From NCBI GenBank assembly GCA_963717455.1, contig OY970336.1, positions 434,001-498,000 on the forward strand: DNA of 64,000 nt, in the 5' to 3' direction. Each line of letters begins with the position of its first letter. The stretch's first letter is position 1. This DNA comes from Bog-473 sp963717455 (GTDB lineage Bacteria; Actinomycetota; Acidimicrobiia; Acidimicrobiales; RAAP-2). A program made the position numbers and the translations under genes. This document shows positions 1-8,125 of the stretch, piece by piece. Under the pieces are notes generated by a model that had not been told where the DNA came from, searched no databases, and saw only the letters and a list, made by a program, of their open reading frames with translations.

Positions 1-903
1 TTTTCCATCGACGCGGTCGCCCGCGAGTGGAACTTCTCGGAACGCTCGCGTCTCGCCCTTGCTGGGGTGGGTGCGCTGGGTGTCGCCAACGTCGTTGGCG
101 GGTGGGGACACCCAGAGGATTGCGTTGCACTGGCCCTCGTGGTCTGGGCAGCTCTGAGCATGGAGCGGCTCGGCGTCGCCGGCGCGCCACGGGCGGCCCT
201 CCTGCTCGGTCTCGCAATCGCTTTCCAGCCGGTCGCCATCTTGGGCGTCGCACCTGTATTGGCCCGGCTGAGTTGGCGCAGTGCAGTGCGGCTCTGGTGG
301 CGGCTCCTGCTCCCCTCGCTCCTCGTCCTGATCCCTCCGCTCCTCACTGAGAGGCACCAGACGCTCTACGTGCTGTTCCACCAGCCGACTCGGCCCAAGT
401 ACAACTCTTTCACCCCGTTCACTCATCTTGCACCCGCCCTCGGGCACGGCCTTTATGGCGGCGGTCCAATACGGTCGGTCGTCACACTGCTCGCGGTAGC
501 AGTCGCCGTGCTCGTCTGCCATCGGCGCTACGACCTGTCCACGGTGCTGGCGGTCACGGCCGTGGCATTCTTCCTTCGGGTTCTCTTCGAGACGGAGTTG
601 AACTGGTACTACCTCTGGCCGGTGCCCGCCCTCTGCCTGCTGCTGTCAATGCGGCGCAGCCGTAAGCGCTTCTGGCTCTGCAGTATCGGCCTCGTCGCCA
701 GCTTGGCGGTGGCCAACCACAACGAGGTGCACCACAACGTCGAAATCTGGTGGCCTGCCGTCATGGCGACCCAGGTCCTAATACTGCTGTCGATTGGCCC
801 GTCAGCGCGCCGGTGGCTGGAGCTGGCAAGGCGCCGACTGGCTGTCCCCGTAGCCGATCCCGATGCACTTTCGTACGCTGAGTACCGCTCTTACGTTGAA
901 TAG
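1..903 (+). CDS. Polytopic membrane protein, glycosyltransferase-like, 5' truncated
   Basis: The frame is open from the first base, so the N-terminus lies outside the window and the internal GTG at 67 need not be the start. The visible roughly 300 residues are mostly hydrophobic, with about seven predicted membrane segments separated by short Arg-rich loops. A motif around GWGHPEDCVALAL resembles the luminal or extracytoplasmic loops of GT87/DUF2029-type polyprenyl-phosphate-dependent mannosyltransferases, and the tail (from about residue 270) is cytosolic and charged. I infer an envelope glycan or lipid glycosyltransferase. No donor or acceptor can be named and the catalytic Asp region is probably missing upstream. 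The first two-recombinase element begins 19 bp after its stop codon. Confidence 0.55.
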   Translation, partial: FSIDAVAREWNFSERSRLALAGVGALGVANVVGGWGHPEDCVALALVVWAALSMERLGVAGAPRAALLLGLAIAFQPVAILGVAPVLARLSWRSAVRLWWRLLLPSLLVLIPPLLTERHQTLYVLFHQPTRPKYNSFTPFTHLAPALGHGLYGGGPIRSVVTLLAVAVAVLVCHRRYDLSTVLAVTAVAFFLRVLFETELNWYYLWPVPALCLLLSMRRSRKRFWLCSIGLVASLAVANHNEVHHNVEIWWPAVMATQVLILLSIGPSARRWLELARRRLAVPVADPDALSYAEYRSYVE

Positions 904-996
904 AAGTGCCCCCGTACGCCGGTTATACAGGTGATCCACCTCCTGGGATAGGCATCCGGGGGATCCTCCTCGGTGCAATCAACCAGGAGGTGTGCG

Positions 997-2040
997 GTGG
1001 AGTGGAGTCCGTCATTCGAGTGTCACGTCCGTCCGGACGGTGAACACGTCTACAAGATCGGCCACCGGCTGATCGACGAGTTCTTGGAGTTCGTCGTCGG
1101 CCGAGCCCGCCCCAACACGGTCCGGGCCTATGCCCACGACCTGAACGTCTTCTTCTCGGTGGTCAAGAAGGACCCGGCCGAGGTTCGGCCCAAGGACGTG
1201 ATGGCCTTCGTCACCGCGCAGCGTCGTCCCAAGCCCGGAGCGGAGAACGTAGTGCGCATCGCCGATGGCTCAGCGGGGCTCTCGGCAGCGACGATCAAGC
1301 GCCGGCTCGCCGCGGTGTCGAGCTTCTATGGCTACCTGATCACCCGCGACGACGTCGATGTGACAGCCAACCCGGTCCCTCGGGGCATCGCCACCCGCCA
1401 GAGCCGCTCTCGCGGCGGACGCGGTCTGCCGCTGGTGCGAGGGGTGCGCCGGCTGCCCCGGATCCTCGACGCCGACGAGGTCGAGTCGCTCATGGGGGCG
1501 CTGCGCACCGATCGGGACCGGGCCATGACCCAGGCCATGGTCCTCGGAGGGCTCCGGCGCTGTGAGGTGCTCGGGTTGAGGCTCTCCGATCTGCGTTTCG
1601 GCGAGTGGCGGGTGTTCATCACCGAGGGCAAGGGCGGACACGAACGTCTGGTGCCGCTCTCGCCGACCTTCTTTTCCACCGTCGCCCGATACATGGACCG
1701 CGAGCGACCAGAGGAAGCGACGACGGACGCGGTCTTCGTCTCGCTGAAAGGAGCGCGTCGGGGCCAACCGCTGTCGGTGCCGGGTCTGGATCAGATCATC
1801 ACCGCCGCCCGAGAGCGGGCCGGTCTCAGCCACGGCACCTGCCACGAACTGCGCCACACCTGTTTCACCCGCTTGCGCGAAGCGGGGATGGCCTTAGAAG
1901 CCATCCAGGCCCAGGCCGGACACCGCTCGATCAGCTCGACCCGGGTCTACTTGCACCTCGACATGCACTGGCTGGCCGACGAGTACCGCCGAGCCATCGA
2001 AGCCATCGAGGCCCAGGCACTGGTGGGGGTGGCCCAATGA
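997..2040 (+). CDS. Tyrosine recombinase A of two-recombinase element, copy 1
   Basis: This is a tyrosine site-specific recombinase of about 347 residues. The N-terminal SAM-like DNA-binding domain covers roughly residues 20-120. The catalytic domain shows the Arg in GLRRCEVLGL, a Lys in EGKGGHER, the HxxRH block in CHELRHTCFTRLREAGM, the AGHRS histidine and the Tyr in TRVYLHL. I chose GTG 997 because AGGAGG lies at 985-990 six bases before it and because the paralogue at 27992 starts at the equivalent codon behind the same ribosome-binding sequence. The stop overlaps the next start (ATGA), so the two recombinases are translationally coupled. It probably acts with the second recombinase in excision and integration of this element. 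Confidence 0.85.
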   Translation: MEWSPSFECHVRPDGEHVYKIGHRLIDEFLEFVVGRARPNTVRAYAHDLNVFFSVVKKDPAEVRPKDVMAFVTAQRRPKPGAENVVRIADGSAGLSAATIKRRLAAVSSFYGYLITRDDVDVTANPVPRGIATRQSRSRGGRGLPLVRGVRRLPRILDADEVESLMGALRTDRDRAMTQAMVLGGLRRCEVLGLRLSDLRFGEWRVFITEGKGGHERLVPLSPTFFSTVARYMDRERPEEATTDAVFVSLKGARRGQPLSVPGLDQIITAARERAGLSHGTCHELRHTCFTRLREAGMALEAIQAQAGHRSISSTRVYLHLDMHWLADEYRRAIEAIEAQALVGVAQ

Positions 2041-3320
2041 ACGCGCTCGCCCAACTGCAGCCCCAACCGCGGCGCCAGGGCGGCGGGAAGCCCGAGGTGA
2101 CGTGGGCCGAGCTCACCGCCAGAGCACCGCTCATGGTGGCCACCATGGCCTCCTACCTGGACCAACTCGAGGTATCGGCCCGTCCGAGCACGGTGGCGGA
2201 CGCCGAGCTGACGTTGCGGCTCTTCGCCCATCGGGTCACCGCCACCGACCCCGACTGCGCCGCCGTTTCCGGCATCGCACGGGTGCACATCGAGGACTTC
2301 AAGCGCTGGCTGGCGGCCCGTCCGGGCAAGAACGGCAAGCGACTAGCCACGATCACGATCCGGCACCGGTTGAGCACCATGCGGACCTTCTTCGAGCGCA
2401 TCATGGAGTGGGAGTACGACGACGCCCCGGCCCGCCTGCTCGTCTACTCGAGCGACTTCCCCGCCCTCGACGAGCCACTGCCCAAGTTCTTGGACGATCC
2501 CACAGCGTCGAAGTTCATGGCCGCATTGGCGCTCGACCCCAACCTGCGCCGCCGCCTGATGGTCGAACTGCTGGCCCGCACCGGCATACGTGTCGGTGAG
2601 CTCGGCGGTCTCGAAGACGACGCCATGGTGCGCTACGACGGGGTCGATCGCCTCCGGATCCCCGTCGGCAAGCTCCACAACGACCGCCACGTGCCGCTGC
2701 TCCCGATGCTGGTCGATCTCATCGTCGACTACAAGGCCCTGCGCGGTCCGTCGCGCTCGGGGCATCTACTTGAACGCGACGACGGCGGGCCCTTCGACCG
2801 GCGCACTGTGCACCGCTACGTCGCCGCGGTCGCCAAACGGGCCGGGGTCGGTCACGTCCACCCACATCAGCTGCGCCACACGCTCGCCACCCAGTCCATC
2901 AACCGGGGCATGAGCCTCGAGGCCATCGCCGCCCTGCTCGGCCACCGTTCCATGGACATGACCCTCACCTATGCGCGGATCTCGGACCGCACCGTCGCCG
3001 AGCAGTACTTCAAGGTGACCGAGGCGGTCGAGGCCGAGTACTACGGACTCTCCAGCGCGACCGTTGCGCCGACTGCGGTCTCCGGCGCCCAGAAGTCGCG
3101 CCCCGACCATCGCCGACTGCTGGCCAACGGTCACTGCACGAGGCCCGCCCTGCTCGGCTGCGCCTTCGAGAGCGTCTGCGAACGCTGCGGATTCTTCGAG
3201 ACCGGACCTCAGTTCGTCACCATCTTGAAGCGCCAACGCAAGCACGCCAATGAGCGCGGTCAGAACGACCGCCAACAGCTCTTCGACGGCCTCATCGAAG
3301 GAGTCGCCGATGCCCAGTGA
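2037..3320 (+). CDS. Tyrosine recombinase B of two-recombinase element, copy 1
   Basis: This 427-residue tyrosine recombinase starts at an ATG that overlaps the stop of recombinase A. The catalytic set is present: Arg in TGIRVGELGGL, Lys in VGKLHNDRHVPL, HxxRH in HPHQLRHTLAT, the LLGHRSMDMTLTYAR histidine and the nucleophilic Tyr in that block. A C-terminal extension of about 80 residues carries a Cys/His cluster (HCTRP, GCAFESVCERCGFF) that looks like a zinc-binding module, as in other element-borne recombinases with C-terminal zinc domains. The homologue in copy 2 (25682-26959) keeps the same extension, so it is probably functional, perhaps for end recognition or partner binding. No frame disruption is seen. 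Confidence 0.85.
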   Translation: MNALAQLQPQPRRQGGGKPEVTWAELTARAPLMVATMASYLDQLEVSARPSTVADAELTLRLFAHRVTATDPDCAAVSGIARVHIEDFKRWLAARPGKNGKRLATITIRHRLSTMRTFFERIMEWEYDDAPARLLVYSSDFPALDEPLPKFLDDPTASKFMAALALDPNLRRRLMVELLARTGIRVGELGGLEDDAMVRYDGVDRLRIPVGKLHNDRHVPLLPMLVDLIVDYKALRGPSRSGHLLERDDGGPFDRRTVHRYVAAVAKRAGVGHVHPHQLRHTLATQSINRGMSLEAIAALLGHRSMDMTLTYARISDRTVAEQYFKVTEAVEAEYYGLSSATVAPTAVSGAQKSRPDHRRLLANGHCTRPALLGCAFESVCERCGFFETGPQFVTILKRQRKHANERGQNDRQQLFDGLIEGVADAQ

Positions 3321-3565
3321 CTGTGCTTCCATAGGAGAGAGCCCAGGACCTACGGATCACCTGTATAACGCCGGGTAGGTGAGACAGTTCCAACGAAACG
3401 GAGAGAATCGCAGAGTGAGGACCTCTTTCGGCAAGCGGACCGCGTGCCTTCGAGTTCGGCCCGGTCTCGCCCTGACTGCAAAGGTGGAACTCTCCGGTCC
3501 ATACCGAGGTACGGCTGACACGGCCTGAAGACGTGCCGCTGGCTACGGGGTAGTGGGGGTATTGG

Positions 3566-5020
3566 ATGACGCACTCTTTACGCGGGGCATGCCGAGCCGT
3601 CCTGACTGCGTTGGCTATGACACTTGGAGTAACGGGTGCGGGATTGGCCGGTCAGATTTCGATCGTGTCGGCGCCAGCCTCTGCGGAGACCTCGACCCAA
3701 GGCGACGCACCCAATGGCGGACAACCAGCTCAGCTCAGCGGCCCCATCGAGCCCGCTGACGCCGCGTATCTAATCGCCGGAGCCTGGGGACCCTCCCTCA
3801 AGGCCGCCGGTTATGAGCAGCATGAGTATTTCGCGTCGGGGACGGCGTACTCCTACCAGGCGACCGGACCCGAGAACAACGCGGGAACGTGGAAGGTCGC
3901 TCCCGCTACCAGCGCGCTTTACCGCACTCGAATCGTGGTGCGCATGCCGACAAATCCATCGAAGTTCAACGGTACGGTCGTCGTGGAGTGGCTGAACGTC
4001 AGCGGAGGCGGGGATGGCGCTGTCGACTCGGTGTACCTGTCGCCAGAGTTGGAACGAGCGGGGTTTGCCTGGGTGGGCGTCTCCGCACAGCAGGTGGGAA
4101 TCGACAACCTGCGCCAAAAGGATCCGGCGCGCTATGGCTCACTGATGGATCCGGGGGACCAGTACTCCTACGACATCTACACCCAGGCCGCCCGAGCCCT
4201 GCTCGTCGGTGGCCACGCGAACCCACTGGCCCCACTGCACCCCAAGCGGCTATTGGCGGTGGGTGAGTCCCAGTCGGCGCTCTACCTGACCACCTACATC
4301 GACGCCATTCAGCCCCTCTACCATGTGTTCGACGGCTTCTTGGTGCACAGTAGGGCCGGGGGAGCAGTGGGGATCCCCGGTGCATCACCGAGCGGCAGCT
4401 TCGGTGGCGACGTCCACATCCGCACCGACATCGGCGTCCCGGTGCTCATGATGATCACCGAAACAGATGAGACTTTCGGCGGGTACTACCAGGCCCGCCA
4501 GCTCGACACGCGCTTCATCAGGCTCTGGGACGTCGCCGGCGCCTCTCACGCAGACTCCTACATCGTCACGCCCCAGGAGCTCAAATCTCTTGGCTGCACC
4601 TCGGTCGACGAGGCACCAAGTCATTTCATCTTTGAAGCCGCCCTCTCGGCGATCAATACCTGGATGGTCACCGGTCCGCCGCCTCCGTCGGCGCCTCGTA
4701 TGGAGGTCCAGGTCGTTGACGGCACGCCTACGGTGCAGACCAACACCAGCGGAACGGCGATCGGTGGCATCCAGGGCCCGTGGCAACGGGTGCCGATTGC
4801 GGCCTATTCGAACACCACACCCCCCGGATCGGCCGGGTTCTGCGGCCTGTTCGGGTCGACTCGTCCCTTCAGCAAAGCGCAGCTCAAATCCCTATATGGG
4901 ACCAAGTCGTCTTACCTGAAGGCATACACGACGGCGACGGACAAGGACATCAAGGCGGGCTACATCCTTCCGGCCGACAAGACTCAAGTGCTCGCCTTCG
5001 CCAAACAGGTCCAGTTCTAA
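3566..5020 (+). CDS. Secreted alpha/beta hydrolase domain protein
   Basis: This 484-residue protein starts at ATG 3566 behind a G-rich stretch (GTAGTGGGGGT). The first roughly 40 residues form a signal peptide ending near APASA, so it is exported. The mature region matches the alpha/beta hydrolase domain family often annotated Abhydrolase_10: a VVVEWLNVSGGGDG stretch, AGFAWVGVSAQQVG, the nucleophile elbow in LAVGESQSALYL (Ser about residue 237) and a late His in GASHADSYI. Substrates of the family are mostly unknown, so I call it a putative secreted esterase or lipase-like enzyme. It stands alone between the recombinase element and IS110. Confidence 0.7.
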   Translation: MTHSLRGACRAVLTALAMTLGVTGAGLAGQISIVSAPASAETSTQGDAPNGGQPAQLSGPIEPADAAYLIAGAWGPSLKAAGYEQHEYFASGTAYSYQATGPENNAGTWKVAPATSALYRTRIVVRMPTNPSKFNGTVVVEWLNVSGGGDGAVDSVYLSPELERAGFAWVGVSAQQVGIDNLRQKDPARYGSLMDPGDQYSYDIYTQAARALLVGGHANPLAPLHPKRLLAVGESQSALYLTTYIDAIQPLYHVFDGFLVHSRAGGAVGIPGASPSGSFGGDVHIRTDIGVPVLMMITETDETFGGYYQARQLDTRFIRLWDVAGASHADSYIVTPQELKSLGCTSVDEAPSHFIFEAALSAINTWMVTGPPPPSAPRMEVQVVDGTPTVQTNTSGTAIGGIQGPWQRVPIAAYSNTTPPGSAGFCGLFGSTRPFSKAQLKSLYGTKSSYLKAYTTATDKDIKAGYILPADKTQVLAFAKQVQF

Positions 5021-5149
5021 GGCTTTCCGTACGCTGCTGACACTGCCCCCGATTCAGCATGGAACGGCCGGCTCCCCAACAGCCGCATCTTCGTGGATCG
5101 TTCGCGTTGAGCGGCGAATGGAGCCGACATACGGAAGGAGGAACCGGCC

Positions 5150-6253
5150 GTGTCCAGTATTGCGCATCGCGGATTTATCCACGTCGGGATGGACGTTTCA
5201 AAGGACACGATCTCGGTGGCGGTGCTGCCGCCAGATCGTGACGTCGCCGAGGTCGACAAGATCTTCAACGACGAGACCTCGGTCCGGCGCCTGATCAAAC
5301 GCCTCGGTCGGCCGAGCAGCCTGTGGGCCTGTTATGAGGCCGGCCCCACCGGCTACGACCTCCAGCGCCTGCTCAGCTCGCTCCGGGTCCGCTGCGACGT
5401 GGTCGCTCCCTCCTTGGTCCCGAAGGGCTCGGGCGATCGCATCAAGACCAATCGGCGCGATGCCAAGCGCCTGGCCGGGCTGCACCGGGCGGGTCAGCTC
5501 ACCCCCGTCGCCATCCCGACCCCGGCCCAAGAGGCCGTGCGCGACCTGTGCCGCACGCGCGGCGACATGGTCCAGGACCTGACGAGGGCTCGCAACCGCC
5601 TTTCAGGTTTCCTCTTGCGTCACTCGGTCATCTGGCGCGGCGGCTCGACGTGGACGCAGGCCCACGAGCGCTGGCTGGCGACGCGCCACTTCGAGGACCG
5701 CGCCTTGGCGTCGACCTACGCGCACTACCTCTCGACGGTGCGCCTACGCGACAGCTCGCTCGAGGCAGTCGAAGCCGACCTGCTCCCATGGTGCGATACC
5801 GAGCCCTTCGGAGCTGCGGTCACCCGTCTCGCCGCCTACAGAGGCGTGACCCGCATCGGCGCGCTGTGCCTGGGCGCTGAGGTGTTCGACTGGCGGCGTT
5901 TCCCCCGGGCCCGGCCCTTCATGAGCTTCACCGGGCTCGTGCCCGGGGAGCACTCGAGCGGGCTGAGCCAGCACCGCACCCACATCACCCGGGCCGGCAA
6001 TGCGCACCTGCGCGGCCAGCTCTGCGAGGCCGCCTGGAGCTACCAGCACCGCCCGAGTGTCGGTGCGGGAATCGCTCAACGCCAAAAGGTCTGCACCCCG
6101 GCCACGGTCGCACGATCCTGGGAGGCCCAGGTCCGCCTCACCTCTCGCTTCCGTCAGCTCGCCGCGCACAAGAACGTGCGCTCCATCGTCGCCGCCGCCG
6201 TGGCCCGTGAGCTCGCCGGGTTCTTGTGGGCCGAGATGGTGGCCGAGGACTGA
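5150..6253 (+). CDS. IS110-family transposase (DEDD recombinase)
   Basis: This 367-residue protein starts at GTG 5150 with AAGGAGG about eight bases upstream. The N-terminal RuvC-like DEDD domain shows GMDVSKD (first Asp), YEAGPTGYDL (Glu) and KTNRRDAKRLA (Asp). The C-terminal Tnp_20 domain shows FMSFTGLVPGEHSSG, containing the catalytic serine region, and ITRAGNAHLRGQLCEAAW. The length is usual for the family. IS110/IS1111 recombinases work with a structured bridge RNA made from the element's non-coding end. Here only 129 bp separate this gene from the upstream CDS, while nearly 500 bp without a credible gene follow it, so an IS1111-type downstream RNA is more likely. Element boundaries were not resolved. 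Confidence 0.9.
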   Translation: MSSIAHRGFIHVGMDVSKDTISVAVLPPDRDVAEVDKIFNDETSVRRLIKRLGRPSSLWACYEAGPTGYDLQRLLSSLRVRCDVVAPSLVPKGSGDRIKTNRRDAKRLAGLHRAGQLTPVAIPTPAQEAVRDLCRTRGDMVQDLTRARNRLSGFLLRHSVIWRGGSTWTQAHERWLATRHFEDRALASTYAHYLSTVRLRDSSLEAVEADLLPWCDTEPFGAAVTRLAAYRGVTRIGALCLGAEVFDWRRFPRARPFMSFTGLVPGEHSSGLSQHRTHITRAGNAHLRGQLCEAAWSYQHRPSVGAGIAQRQKVCTPATVARSWEAQVRLTSRFRQLAAHKNVRSIVAAAVARELAGFLWAEMVAED

Positions 6254-6747
6254 CATGTCCGCTCTCTCGGTCAGCGCGCGATCGGCGCCGCATCTGACCG
6301 AGTCCTCCACGACGCGCCGGAGCACCGCCGCAGCAGAGCAGATCCTCGCCGGCGTTACTCCCAGCGTCCCTCTTTGCGAGGGCGCCACGGGAGCCCCGAT
6401 TCAGAGGCACCTACCTGCGAATGGCTGTCCTGCGATTCCGACTCGCGTACGTCATCGTGGCGGTTCTCCGATCCACCGCGCTCCGGCGCGTCGTCGAGCA
6501 CTTCCTCGGTCACCACCCCGAGCTACGCGGGGAGTCGAGTAGCAGCCTCCACCCCGGCCTCAACACCGTTCGTCCTCGTCCTTCGGGCTGCGGGCGCTGC
6601 GTGTTGACCCCGGGGCCCCGTCGTCTGCTCATGGCAGTCAAGCGCCGCACCTCTGGTGCGTCGCGCTCAAAGCAGGTGAAAACCAGCGTGCCTGGAGACC
6701 TTGACATGCCGTTCCACATCAACGCCGGCTATGTGCCGCACCTCGGA
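6254..6747 (+). ncRNA. Candidate bridge-RNA region of the IS110 element
   Basis: These 494 bp follow the IS110 transposase and hold no convincing gene. The open frames here have no family features and no good ribosome-binding site. There is a long imperfect inverted repeat: the sequence at about 6299-6322 (core ACGACGCGCCGGAGC) is complementary to about 6479-6496 (core GCTCCGGCGCGTCGT). This would fold the intervening roughly 160 nt into a large structured domain. Known IS1111-group elements carry their guide RNA downstream of the transposase, so a bridge RNA is a reasonable inference, but internal loops matching target and donor were not identified. Confidence 0.35.
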
Positions 6748-7350
6748 CTACAGCCCAGCTAGTCCAGGTCCTTCAAGACATGGCAGAACCTGACGGCGGT
6801 TCGACACCAGAAGCACGAGGTCTATGGCTTTGCCTCTCACCTCGGGACCCCTTCCCTTGGTCCAATCGAGGTCCGTCGCCACCAGGCGGCGACCCCGCTG
6901 AGGTTCGGCATGGACCAGCATTCGACCTCTCCGCCAATAGGCGTTAAGGACTGGGGCCGCGACGGCCGGCGGCGCATCCACATCGAGACCGAGCGGCCGG
7001 AAGGCGTCAGCACTGTGCACGAGGACGTCACCCAAGCCCATCGCCTCGGGGAATCCGGGGAGACGGAATCCCCCCTCGGCCGCCGTGCGGAGACGATCAG
7101 CCAGCTCAGCGACGGGCACCTCACTGAGTTGTTTGGCGGCGTTACTCACCGCTCGATCCGGTCGTAGTCCGCCTCGAAGCAGGACGCGCGCCAGTGACAG
7201 AGGCGTCATCTCAGCACCTCGCACAAGGTGGGCGAGCGCGTCGCGCACCCGCCAACCCGTGCACCAGGACGCGGCGTTCCACGCCGTCTCGTCGAGCGAC
7301 TCAACCTGGTCGGCGAATTGGCGACGGAGACGGGCGACCTCTTGCCGCAC
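6748..7350 (-). CDS. Maleylpyruvate isomerase-type mycothiol-dependent protein
   Basis: This 200-residue protein starts at GTG 7350 with GGGGAG some distance upstream. The N-terminal four-helix DinB-like MDMPI fold is recognisable from TAWNAASWCTGWRVRDALAHL, the typical W-x-V-x-D-x-x-x-H metal/thiol-binding helix, and from LGDVLVHSADAFRPLGL, which supplies another His. The family includes mycothiol-dependent maleylpyruvate isomerase, but most actinobacterial members have unknown substrates, so the enzymatic role stays open. It stands between the IS110 tail and a divergent flavin-reductase-like gene. Membership in this family supports an actinobacterial host. Confidence 0.7.
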   Translation of the reverse strand: MRQEVARLRRQFADQVESLDETAWNAASWCTGWRVRDALAHLVRGAEMTPLSLARVLLRGGLRPDRAVSNAAKQLSEVPVAELADRLRTAAEGGFRLPGFPEAMGLGDVLVHSADAFRPLGLDVDAPPAVAAPVLNAYWRRGRMLVHAEPQRGRRLVATDLDWTKGRGPEVRGKAIDLVLLVSNRRQVLPCLEGPGLAGL

Positions 7351-7539
7351 CTCGACTGTCTCCCCGACCTTGAGTCTTGCAAATCAAGAGTCGCACGGCT
7401 CGGCCACCTGTCCCCGAACGCGGAACAGCGGGACACTTCGGCACTTATGAGGCAATTCCGGCCCGCGCTAGTGCCGCGCCCGGTGCCGACAAGTGGATCC
7501 CGGCTCGGCCGGAAAGTCTCTCGACATAAGATTTCGGAA

Positions 7540-8079
7540 GTGAGCATCGAGGATGGGTTTAAGCGCATCGGCTCTGATCCGTTCGAGCTTTCCCACGAAG
7601 AGAGGGATCACATACGGCGTCTACGTGGCCGGTGCCCGATGCCGGTCACGATCTGGACCGCCTACGGAAAGGAGGGCAGTCCAGAGGGAATCACCGTGTC
7701 ATCCGTCCTCATCGGCGAGGGTGACCCTCCATCGGTTCTTGGCCTCATTGCACCGGATTCATCGTTTTGGGACGCGGTATGTGCGTCGAAGCGGTTCGTC
7801 GTTCATGTGCTTGACAAGGCTCAAGTCCGAATCGCCGACCAGTTCGCGTTGCGTTATCCCGGAGATACGTTTGAGGGTCTTTCCGTCGTCAGGTCAGACC
7901 ATGGCCCCGTGCTCAGTGACGTCCCGACCCGCTCGGCGATCACTCTCATTGGCATCGTGGAGGCTGGCTACTCTCTCTTGATCCGCGGCTCGATCGATGA
8001 AGTGGAGCTCGATCCCAATCCCGTGCAGCCTCTGATCCATTACAGGGGTCGCTACGTCACGACCGGCGCCAAGACATAG
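7540..8079 (+). CDS. Flavin reductase-like FMN-binding protein
   Basis: This protein has 179 residues from GTG 7540. The ribosome-binding site is weak, and upstream codons in this frame run antisense to the preceding gene, so I exclude them. The sequence follows the flavin reductase-like split-barrel fold: CPMPVTIWTA, the typical beta strand GITVSSVLIGEGDPPSVLGLI, SFWDAVCASKRFVVHVL and an ending with PLIHYRGRY. Family members reduce FMN or FAD with NAD(P)H or simply bind flavin. No partner oxygenase is adjacent, so the partner is unknown. The ISL3 element sits 46 bp downstream and does not interrupt the gene. Confidence 0.7.
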   Translation: MSIEDGFKRIGSDPFELSHEERDHIRRLRGRCPMPVTIWTAYGKEGSPEGITVSSVLIGEGDPPSVLGLIAPDSSFWDAVCASKRFVVHVLDKAQVRIADQFALRYPGDTFEGLSVVRSDHGPVLSDVPTRSAITLIGIVEAGYSLLIRGSIDEVELDPNPVQPLIHYRGRYVTTGAKT

Positions 8080-8125
8080 CGCCGGGTCGAGCCCGCGGCA
8101 CAATCTGGCTGCATCGTCCTTTACC

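Larger units (their letters stand above)
922..3369 (+). mobile_element. Two-recombinase mobile element, copy 1, with terminal inverted repeats
   Basis: Two overlapping tyrosine recombinase genes are bounded by inverted repeats. GTTATACAGGTGATCC at 922-937 is exactly the reverse complement of 3354-3369, and a second matching block (TCCTGG) lies just inside each end. The unit is 2448 bp. A second unit of 2435 bp with the same gene order and related ends lies at 25635-28069. No target duplication is evident, as expected for tyrosine-recombinase transposition. The architecture recalls Tn554 TnpA/TnpB and RIT elements, but with two recombinases only. Confidence 0.8.

Noticed and set aside
6421..6762. 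113-codon ORF in the IS110 tail
   Set aside because: Composition is Arg/Ser/Pro-rich without family features, and it overlaps the inverted-repeat structure.
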